In this document: positions 25,533-34,599 of the stretch, piece by piece
Layout: each line of letters begins with the position of its first letter
How positions within the stretch are numbered: position 1 is the stretch's first letter
From: Setaria digitata
Lineage: Eukaryota > Nematoda > Chromadorea > Rhabditida > Setariidae
Direction of reading: 5' to 3'
Length of the DNA stretch: 39,233 bases
NCBI GenBank assembly: GCA_003640385.1
Contig: RCAB01000550.1
Span: 1 to 39,233, forward strand
Made by a program: the position numbers and the translations under genes
The notes under the pieces: generated by a model
The model's database searches: none
What the model was told of the DNA's origin: nothing
The model's input: the letters and a program-made list of their open reading frames with translations, nothing else

Positions 25533-27694
25533 TTATTTGGCAGACAAAATAATCGATGTTTGTTTATTAATTAAAATAATTTCATTTCCAGTTTCATTTA
25601 TTTACAAAATATTCTTTGATATAAATATAAATATGTAATTTTTCGTTCTGATCAATTCCAACGATAAAATTTTTATTTCACATTTTCTTCCTTTCATTCT
25701 CCTCTTCCGGTAAAAAAATTGAGAAATTTTTATCAAATTTTAAATTAAAGTCATTTAACTAACTATATTTATTATTTAATTAAATCATTAATTTTCCTTT
25801 TTTCTCTTCTTTTGATCAAAAAATTATTATTTTTTCGTTCATATGTGAATATTAACAAATATATAAATATATTTAGTAAATTCTTAATTGTAATTTTTTC
25901 ATTTTTAGACATTCAAAGCTTTTGCTTTTAAGCAAAAGTGCCTTTAACTAAATGGTTAATATATTTCGTATTAAATATTCAATGAAAAGATTTCGTTTCT
26001 AATTTCCCATTATCATTTAAAAAAAATTTTTTTTTTTTGCTTTATTTTCCTTATACTGTCTGAATTTTTTTATTTGAATTATTTCATATATAATAAAATT
26101 GAAATTTTTAGTTAATTCAACAGACGATTTACTGTCATTATTTTGAGCAATAATTCATTTATAAAGTATCGGCTGCGGTCACTGCTTAAAAGTACGATTT
26201 CATCACGTTTCTTTCTTTTTTCTCTAAAAAAAAAAAAAAAAAAAGGAAATGTGATAAATATTCCTAAAGTTTTTATTTTGCTGATAGGATAAGCTAATCA
26301 TCCATTACTGATCATCTTTTAGCATCAGTGTTACACACATTCATTCAATCGTGATTTATTACTTCCTCTTACCTTTACTTTTCATTAATTCATTTATAAT
26401 TTCAATCAAATTCAATGCATTTCTTTATAATACAATCAGTCTATTTATGAACTGTTTTACTGATGCAGCTTTCCAAAAAACTAAGCAAAAATTTCACGAG
26501 AAAAAGAAAAAAGATCATAAACATTTTACGTTTATCAGAAATTGAAATGAATTCATTTCTTTTCGATTAATTGCTTCACATCAACACGATACTTCTTTTA
26601 CACATTGTATATTCGATGTCTTAATTTATGACACCATGCTCGGGCATCCTTTGAATATACTGTCATATATGTTGACATTAAATAAATTAGAATTTTAAAG
26701 TGCATGAATCATTAAATCAAAGAATACAAAAAAGTGGGTAAGATTGGCTCTATTTGAAAGTTAAAATTTATAGAAAACTAATTTAAATCTAATAAAAAGG
26801 AAAAAAAATATTGCATTTATTGTAGAATAACACTTAGGACTAGAAGTGATAATTTTATGCTCTAAACATTATCAATTGTTAATTGTTGAAATGAGAAAAA
26901 AAAATTCTTTCACAATTTTAATGGGGTGATATTATTTATCATCGATGCGTCAAAAACTTGTTATAATACGATAAGATTTAAATTCCTCTCATCCCTAATA
27001 AATGTCAGAAATAGAAGGAAATATGTTAGAAAAAAGAAAAATGAAAATAATTCATAATTATCACTTTGTATTTTGTGTATATTTCATTTATCATTTTATT
27101 ATCAGTTTGCTGATATATCGAATAATCAGTAAATTTGGTGTAATTAATAAACTAAGCAGTGAGTACAATTTTCAAATGATCGAGTTATTTCTAATGATTG
27201 CTTTGTTTATTTTCATATCTGCCATACATTTTTCCTTGCTACTCTTGAAAATTACAGTATTATTTAATTTTTAAAATTTAAAAAAGAAAAAACTCGATTC
27301 TATAAAACACTCAAATCAATAAGATACAATTATGTGAATTACAAAAGTTCCAGTTCGTCACTTCTTATCCTAAATAAATTAGTCCCTAAATTTCAAATTA
27401 AAATTTAATTAAAGCTGAAATTTAGAAATATACATAATTTCATACATTTTTCGATTTTTTTTTCCTTTTTTCCTTCTATAGAAAAAAAATACTTATTTTA
27501 AAGCATCTTCAAACTAGGAGCATTTATTTTTTCATTTTTTATAATTCTGGTAATTTATTTACGAAAAAAAAAAACTAAAACCTTTGGCAATTTGTCTTTT
27601 GTTAAATGAAATAATTCTCATAAGTGAATTTCTTCATATCAAGCTAATTGTTTCCAATATTTTTGTTTTTAAAAAGTTTAATCTAATTTTGCAA
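25533..27694. other. Upstream flank of the saposin-like gene
   Basis: A/T-rich sequence with a near-palindrome at 25919-25938 (CTTTTGCTT, two T, AAGCAAAAG) and a run of 19 A at 26226-26244. A frame at 27002-27274 encodes hydrophobic Ile/Phe/Leu-rich residues and could be read as a two-span membrane peptide, but its composition is what A/T-rich DNA gives by chance. I identify no promoter motif. Confidence 0.45.
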
Positions 27695-27701
27695 ATTTCA
27701 G
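27695..27701 (+). promoter_or_regulatory. Probable spliced-leader (trans-splice) acceptor
   Basis: A TTTCAG acceptor with a T-rich lead-in ends at 27701, only 11 nt before the ATG at 27713. Very short 5' leaders behind a TTTCAG site are typical of nematode mRNAs that receive a spliced leader. It decides the start: an in-frame ATG at 27584 lies upstream of the acceptor and would be removed. A cis-spliced 5' non-coding exon further upstream would look the same. Confidence 0.6.
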
Positions 27702-27712
27702 GTTTTGCTGAA

Positions 27713-30700
27713 ATGAAAATACTATTACTGATTTTGATTAATTTTTGCTATATTTTGGCTGAAGAAAAGAAATCTACCATCGATTTGATACCACGCGAAA
27801 TTATTTGCCCATTTTGTGTTGCATTAATTGAGCAATTTCAACAAACTACCGAACAAAATCCATCTTATAAACAAGTTTGTTTTCTTCTGTAAATCACTAA
27901 AATAGAAGTAAAATGATGGAAGGAAAAAAGGACAAAATTTTAATTTAATCGAAATTTTAACTAATCAATAAATTTGAAATAAAATAACAAGAAAAAAAGA
28001 ATAATTCGTTTTATCCACAAAATTCCTTTGCAATCACATAATTTTGGCCGATGTTGCGTTTACAAATCAGAACACGTGAGAGGTGTACACGTTAAGATAC
28101 ATACAGGTACACGCACGCAAGCATGTGTTTGTTCATATTCACGCAAAATATTATGTAAACAGCCTTATATATATTTTTCTTATTAGATAAATAATACTAA
28201 TTTAGTTTTTTCCAAATTCGATTTTCTTCAAATACTGTGCTAATTTAATCACACGTACAATTACGTATATACCTACAACGTAGACCTACTTACAATCGCG
28301 CAATTTTATTTATTTATTTACATTTATTACATTTTATTTATTTATAAGAAAAATATTACATTAAAAAATTAAAAATATTATTTATATTACATTTTATTTA
28401 CACTTATTTATTTATTTATTTTATTTTATTTATTTATTTATTTATTTATTCATTTACAAACCTACCTACGCGCAATTACGTACACTCTCATGCATATGCA
28501 TATTTATGCATAATTATAATATCAGAAATTGGTGCAATTTCAATTAATTAATTAGTGGTATTTGTTCGCATTAATTGGTATTCCTTTTCATTCATAAATT
28601 CTAATTTATTTAGGCATTATGCGAATCAATTTCTGGAAAAAATCATAAAAGTTATGAATCTTGCATTGAATCGTTTACCGATATGGCAGTTGAAAAACTG
28701 AAAAGTTCGACAGCTGAAGAGTTATGCAAAAAGCAAAAGCTTTGTCCAGCAAATTTTAAGAAAGGTTTAAATTTCATACTTCATTTTTCGAAATATTGTA
28801 AATCTAAGAACAATTATAATATTTTTTATCCTTTCTTATTACGTAATTATAAAATATTGTAATTATAAAAATTTTCCGGATTTTAAGAATGGTTTATACT
28901 TTTAATATTGTTATTATCACAATAATTTAATTTTTTTTTCTTTCATTTGTATATGTTTTTGCATAACACCAAAGGTAACGATCATATGCATAAATGAAAT
29001 TTTATTTTATATATTATTTAATTTGAAAATTGAAATATTAAAATGGTGCTATCAAAGGATGCAATATTTATCAGCAAACAGATATGTTCAAAGAAAAGTT
29101 AAATTTATATCGTTTTTTTTTTTTCTTTTTAATTGTTTCTGCATTTTAAGTGAATAAATCTCCAACTTTAGCAAATAAAAGCAACTAAATAATATTAATT
29201 TGTGTAAAACTCAAACGATTACTTAACTAATGGAAATAACTGTAAATAAAATCCGCGACTAGTAAACTACAGAGAATCTGATTATTGGAATAATTAACAA
29301 TGATTAGAAGGTGAAAAGCTGGCCAAATAGTAACTTAGAAACGGTTAAAGAGCAAAAGGTCAGGCAGACAAATAATAATTTATGAACGATTCGATGATAG
29401 TAAAGTAAGGTCAGCCAAATGATAATGTAAGATTGACTGATGATAAATGGTTAGACAAAGTGGAAATTCAAGACCTGCTAAGAGGTAAAAGGTCAAAAAG
29501 AAGGATGAATTTCTGTGTGCGAAAAAAATATATGAAACAACTGACCATAATTATTCTCAAAAAAAAAAAAAAAATCCTTTTTTCTCAGCCCCAAAAAAAC
29601 TTTTCTTTTCTGTGCTTTTTACTGTTTGTAAACATTAAGCTTCCAAATGTCATACGAATTTTTGGGGGAACAATTGACAGAATCAGTGATAAATGATATC
29701 AGTTGATAAATGATATAAATTTCAAAATGCCTGTTTGTTCAACCATCTTTCTTCTTTTTCATTTTCCATTGACGCGTGATATTTAAGTAAGGAAGGAACT
29801 TAAATTTTTGACAATGATTAATGAGGGAAGTTAAAAACTTAAAAAAAAAAAAGAAAAAAAAAGAGAAAAAAAGGAGCGAAATAGCTTTTTAACTAAAAAT
29901 AAGCACTTTATTGAGAGGTTAGATATGATTGATAAATTTTTATTTTAAAAGTAACCATTAGTGAATAAAAAAGAAAGAATAAATTTTTTTCCAGATGAAA
30001 TTTTTCAAAATTTATAATTTATTTTATCAAATAATACTTAATTACATTATTATTTTATTAAAATATTTCATTATTATTTTCCTAAAACATATGTTAAATA
30101 AGGCAATTCATTAAGCTTCACTTAAGATATATATACACATCGATGGGATTTATTGATCGCAAATATTGTTCAGTTTTGAAATTAAGTCATAAATTTTACT
30201 CGATTTGTTTTAATATTAATTGGAAGAAAAAATGAATTTTTTTTATCCATAAATTAAGGTATGAAGAAGGAAGGGAAAAATTCACAATCAGCAATATAAT
30301 ATTTTAATTGAATAATTAGATGGCGAATTGATTGATCGTTTCGTATTAAAATTGACATTCAAATGCTAATTAATAATCAATAAAGTTGGCTTGCAGATAA
30401 TAATATGATAAGAGATATTTTTACTAAATAATTAAGCATAGGAAGAAGTAACTAATTTTGATTTAGAATTTCATTTAAATGATTTATTAACAATAAGTGA
30501 AGTTAACAGTATAACATTTTAAACGAATACTTTTGAAAAAAGGAAGCATAGAGATGAATAAAATGAAAAATTCTATTATAATAAATTTATGCGTTATAAA
30601 TAGTAATTATTAACTGATATTAATTAAAAGACTTTATTCTAATTAATGCTCATACTTTTTGATTTATTTTAGCAAAAATAAAAGGAAATGTTGGAAAACC

Positions 30701-30944
30701 TGATTTTCCGGAAATACCACCCGTAACAGATGAGCAGCTGGAAAATGCTAAACGACGCGATATTCTAAAAATTATCAGTGATACGTTGGAAGGAAAATAT
30801 GATGGTTGGAATGGAAAGAATTTGACATTTCACATTGATCTGAAATTTCAAAAATATCAACCGGAAGAATTTGAAACATCCGGTAATTCAACGGCACTTC
30901 CAGTTCGTACGGAGAAAGAAAGTACAAAATCAACTCAACCATAA
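27713..30944 (+). CDS. Secreted saposin-like (SapB domain) protein, three exons
   Basis: Exons: 27713-27874, 28614-28764 and 30673-30944 (phases 0 and 1, all GT..AG), giving 194 residues. Residues 1-16 (MKILLLILINFCYILA) are a signal peptide. Residues 32-98 carry the six-cysteine saposin B pattern: C32-x2-C35, C57, C71, C92-x5-C98, as in ICPFC, ALCES, ESCIE, ELCKK and KLCP. In the family these form three disulfides around a compact helical bundle that binds lipids or membranes. The spacing C35-C57 is somewhat shorter than in vertebrate saposins. Residues 105-194 form a hydrophilic tail with a Pro-rich hinge (FPEIPPVTDE), sequons at N154 (NLT) and N176 (NST) and a Ser/Thr-rich end; I do not recognise a domain there. 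The start was chosen from the splice acceptor 11 nt upstream and the signal peptide. The specific function (lipid transfer, antimicrobial pore former or secreted host-facing protein) cannot be told from sequence. Confidence 0.8.
28304..28456. repeat. (ATTT)n tetranucleotide repeats in saposin-like intron 1
   Basis: Two ATTT-rich blocks, 28304-28347 and 28395-28456, are made mostly of TTTA/ATTT units with TTTTA interruptions. They lie within the 739-bp first intron (27875-28613). The same intron has an unusual GTACACGCACGCAAGCATGTG-like patch near 28085-28130, with more C and G than its surroundings. Confidence 0.85.
28765..30672 (+). other. Large intron 2 of the saposin-like gene
   Basis: This 1,908-bp intron (GTTTAA donor, TTTTAG acceptor) is the longest in the window. 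At about 29310-29515 it contains a loosely repeated, more even-composition block with phrases GGCCAAATAGTAA, AGGTCAGGCAGACAAATAATAA and AGGTCAGCCAAATGATAAT, spaced roughly 50-75 bp apart. The open frame at 29433-29696 lies on top of these repeats and is probably not coding. Confidence 0.55.
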
Positions 30945-31193
30945 AATGAAATAATCTTCTGATTTTAAGTTTTTTGATTTTTAACATTAATTTCACCTTT
31001 TCCTTTTTTTAGTATAATATCATTAATTACCTTTTGATCTGATTAATTAATCTAAATTCATTAAGTGAAATGATTGCTTATTTCTATTTTTTTATGTGTG
31101 TATTTCCTTCTTTCAATTTTTTTTTGATTGATTATAAATATTAAAATTTTGTTAAATTAGCATTATGGAAATTGAAATTCCATTCTGTTATAA

Positions 31194-31199
31194 AATAAA
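31194..31199 (+). promoter_or_regulatory. Candidate polyadenylation signal of the saposin-like gene
   Basis: This is the first AATAAA after the stop codon, about 250 bp downstream. Further AATAAA hexamers occur at 31314 and 31331. In such A/T-rich DNA the hexamer is expected often by chance, so the assignment is tentative. Confidence 0.35.
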
Positions 31200-32490
31200 A
31201 AAAATTTTTTTCTTTTCTTTTTTTATGCTAACTGGCAAATTATTTTATTTTTATTATTTCTTCTATTTCGATTTTCTTCTATTTCGATCTCTTTATTGCA
31301 ATTAAACAAATCCAATAAATTTCTTTTTTCAATAAATCCCTTTTTTTTTCGATCTTCAACATTACATCGCAGTGCTTTTAAGCCCAGTTTGCAAAAAATT
31401 CATTGAATTTGAAATAAAATTTCATTTCTTATCTTATCAACAGTTCTAAGTTGTCGATAACGCTGATGAAAAATATATAAATTTCCAGGAATAATTCTGG
31501 AATTGTCGTTTTACCCAGCTTTTTTTAAATTTTGAGGGAAAAATTTTTACATTTTCTTCAGTTTTCATTGATTACTTTTTCCTTTCTTTTTTACGATAGC
31601 ATTTTCTCTCCTCTCTTTTGTGATAGTTTTAAAATTAAACGATAAAAGAATTCAAAGCAATTCATTTATACTTCATTGAACAGTTACAAATTGCAAAAAT
31701 GAAATATTATTTGGGAAAAATTCTAATAATATTTAATAGAATGTAAATCGTTTCAATAGTGAATTACCTGCTAATTTCAACCTCTGATAGTATTTGAAAT
31801 ATATTTCTGGAAAAAGTTAAAGTACTAAAATATTGGAACTAAACAATCTCGGAATATGGAATTGAATTTGACTCATTGGGACGTTATCAGCTTTATCACT
31901 TGATGCAAAAAAATTGGTGTTCAAAAGAGTATGGAAGTTGAAACAATTTAGGAAAGAACAGAATTTGTTCTATTAGTCGAAAAGTAAGAGTTAATTTTAA
32001 AAATTAGTATTTGTTTCATGCTTTCCCATACTATCATTTGAACTGCCTAACTAGCATGGTCATTATCAGAGATAAGGTGAGAAGGAAACTGATTATAATT
32101 ATTACTTACTGCTCTCCATTATCAGAAATTATTTTACATATAGAGAAGTTTGCTTTTGTGGAAACACTCTTGTCATTTCCGGACGAAAAAAAAAAATTTT
32201 ATTTTGTCTTACGTTGGCTGATAATGATTACACTAAATTGAATTTCTTAACTGATGGTATTATTAATCATTAAAAAAAAATTTTATTAAATAAACTGAAA
32301 AAGTTCATCGCCTTACATTTATGAGTGAAATTTGGGAAAACGATTAAAATTTATTTAATAATAGCTATAAGATGTTGTCTAATGGTTAAAAAAATATAAC
32401 AATTATTTAAATTTTGAAATTTTAAAATTAACAACCAATACTTATTAGCAGAAAATCTCAAATAATTAAATAGTCATTTTCTTAACATGC
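31200..32490. other. Intergenic A/T-rich stretch
   Basis: No gene is seen. A small 16-bp-period duplication of CTTCTATTTCGAT occurs at about 31258-31288. The open frame at 32011-32241 has no recognisable domain and sits in ordinary A/T-rich sequence. Confidence 0.5.
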
Positions 32491-32845
32491 ATTTTTGAAT
32501 TGCATTAGGGCAAATTTGTAAAACAACATGTTATGTTGCTTAATTAGCACAGTTGATTAGTGGTATAATTATTATCATTGCATTATAGCATTATTATCAA
32601 TATAATTAACAAACAATTAGTGCAATAACGTTGCGATATTGTCAGCTTGATACTAAGTTGAAATTTTTTGAATTGCATTGGAGCAATTTTGCAAAAGAAA
32701 TATGTATCATAAAAATGATAAATCGTATTGTATGGCATATATGAAATGTTACTTATGTTGCTTAATTTGTATAACTAATTAACAGCATACAATATATTAC
32801 TGATATTATTATGAGTATAATAAATAGTGATTTTGGCAGTGATAC
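32491..32845. repeat. Degenerate tandem duplication, period about 173 bp
   Basis: The phrase TTTTTGAATTGCATT.G.GCAA.TTTG.AAAA starts at 32492 and again at 32665. Each copy is followed by ATGTTGCTTAATT near its middle (around 32531 and 32756) and by a GTCAGC/GGCAGTGATAC-like segment near its end. The copies are diverged with indels. It is non-coding. Confidence 0.5.
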
Positions 32846-34189
32846 TGTGAGCACGATACTATGGTAAAATTTTAAGGAATTTTAATTGATATATTGAATG
32901 GTATTGCGAAAAAAAAGAATCGAAAATAAAGCCATTTTCTGGTAACGAAATTAATGAGCCAGAAAATTAAGTTAAAAAAAAAAAAGAGAAATTCATTAGC
33001 AAAATTTATTATAAATGATTGTATATGTATGAAAATTTTTGTGATAAAAGGAAAATGAAATTTTTGACCTTTAATCTTGGCAAAAGTTTTTGTTTCGCAT
33101 CGCTAAACCATACTAATTAACGTATAGAAACGAAAAACGTATAGATTTTTCGTCCGACATAAATAATTAGTCGAAAAGGTAGCAAAAAGGTAGAGGGAGA
33201 GAAAGTAAAAGAATAAAAACGATCAAATTTTGATATCTCTTTGATGATGAAATGCTAAAAAAAAAGACCATAATCTTTTAAATTTCCCAAATATTGCAAA
33301 TTTGCAACAGTTTTGAGTTTTGTTTTGTGGGCTAATTTTGACATATTTGTGAAATTTTACTAATTATTTACTAATTTGTATAAATTAGTAAATAAAATTT
33401 GAAAAATATCTATTTTTCTCCCAGCTATTTAATTTTTAATTTTAAGGATTGCTCTAAAAAGAGAATGGATTCATTTAAACTAAAAGAATTTGTTATATAT
33501 TAATTTATCATTGCTTAATCAAATATCTTGTTAATATTCTCTCTGTTCATGTCCTTTTTAGCTTGCCCTTTTTTTTTGTATTGCTAAAGTCCCAAATATA
33601 TTATTGTAGGATATTTTCAAAGAAAAAAAAAATGAAAAATATAAAACAAGTTCACAATATTGTATTTTTTTTGAAAATTTTTAAAAATTTTGAATTCCTT
33701 TAATTCCTCTGTTATATAGCAGTTCTTACCAACTTAGCAAATATTACTTAAATTACACGACAAAAAGTGGCAGTTCTGGATGGGAAAATAATTAAACTTT
33801 TGATCATTCTATATTTTTGGCTCATGTTGATTTTTTTCTTATTTATAGTAGTTAAATTACTCCCAATAAAAATTATGTTGTTGACTCTTAATTTTTTTTT
33901 CTTAATTAGACCAAAGAATAAATGAGCCTAATTATTTAGGATTATTAATTCTGCTACATTTTGCCGAAGATTTCCTTCTTTTTTATATGGCTGATCTATT
34001 TGAGAGGTAACACCTTTCATCAGGTATACTACTATCATTCAGTGATAACTAATTTCTAGATTAAAGTTTACTTCATATGGACAGCTTTCTCTTTTTATCA
34101 ATGTTGTGTATTTTATTATTTTTCCTGTCTTTACTAACTTTATAAAATTTTCCAAATTTATTAAATTTTATACATTATACAAATTATTT
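32846..34189. other. Intergenic A/T-rich stretch upstream of the foldback element
   Basis: It contains the 14-bp hairpin at 33364-33395 (listed separately) and, at 33957-33973, the word CATTTTGCCGAAGATTT, which recurs exactly at 34374-34390 inside the foldback element. No coding exon is visible. Confidence 0.5.
33364..33395. repeat. Perfect 14-bp stem hairpin with 4-nt loop
   Basis: TTATTTACTAATTT at 33364-33377 pairs perfectly with AAATTAGTAAATAA at 33382-33395 across the loop GTAT. It is A/T-rich and lies between the two genes. No known element type is assigned. Confidence 0.7.
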
Positions 34190-34500
34190 CGTATTTTTCC
34201 TATTTAAATTCTACATCGCTTTTTCCGATCGTATTTTATTAATTGACAGGTAGCTTATTTGCTAAGTGTTTGATATTTTTCCAGAGATGTATTAAAGAGG
34301 AAAATTGAAAAAACTAAACTTAGAACAATTTATTTTATTTTATATATATGTACTGTTATATATATATATTTTTCATTTTGCCGAAGATTTTTTTTTTTTT
34401 TTTGTTTTTATATATATAACGTTACAATAGCAAATAAGCTACCTGTCAATTAATACAATACGATCGGAAAAAGTGATGTAGAATTTAAATAGGAAAAACG
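34190..34500. mobile_element. Foldback / MITE-like element with ~74-bp inverted repeats
   Basis: The left arm (34190-34264) and right arm (34428-34500) are reverse complements over their whole length, with two substitutions and one 2-bp indel. Landmark words are CTACATCGCTTTTTCCGATC and AATTGACAGGTAGCTTATTT on the left, mirrored on the right as AGCTACCTGTCAATTAATAC and CGATCGGAAAAAGTGATG. The 163-bp centre is A/T-rich and carries no open frame. Long inverted repeats around a short non-coding core are the structure of non-autonomous foldback or MITE elements. No target-site duplication is obvious. The element ends 100 bp before the kelch gene start codon, so it may be part of that gene's promoter or 5' UTR. 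Confidence 0.75.
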
Positions 34501-34515
34501 CAAAAAAAAAAAAAA

Positions 34516-34537
34516 ATTGTAATATATATATTACAAT
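34516..34537. repeat. Perfect 22-bp palindrome next to the foldback element
   Basis: ATTGTAATATA followed directly by TATATTACAAT is perfectly self-complementary. It lies 16 bp beyond the right arm of the foldback element, after a poly-A run, and 62 bp before the kelch gene start codon. Confidence 0.8.
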
Positions 34538-34599
34538 TTATACCCTACTTTGCTTCTGAATTTTATCATTCCATAACATTTCATAAAAAAAACGTTCAA

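Noticed and set aside
25180..25638. 152-codon open frame with Cys-Val repeats
   Set aside because: It is a read-through of the polypyrimidine tract and the GT microsatellite; poly-Phe and (CV)n are products of the repeats.
25919..25938. Near-palindrome CTTTTGCTT-TT-AAGCAAAAG resembling a terminator hairpin
   Set aside because: Hairpin terminators are a bacterial feature, and this window looks like a eukaryotic nuclear genome. No transcript ends there that I can support.
27002..27274. 90-codon hydrophobic open frame upstream of the saposin-like gene
   Set aside because: It is Ile/Phe/Leu-rich as expected for A/T-rich DNA, has no recognised family, and has no convincing splice or leader signal.
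29433..29696. 87-codon open frame inside saposin-like intron 2
   Set aside because: It lies over a loosely repeated block and a poly-A run, and it is not needed for the continuous three-exon gene.
30775..30996. 73-codon open frame on the - strand
   Set aside because: It is the complement of the third exon of the saposin-like gene.
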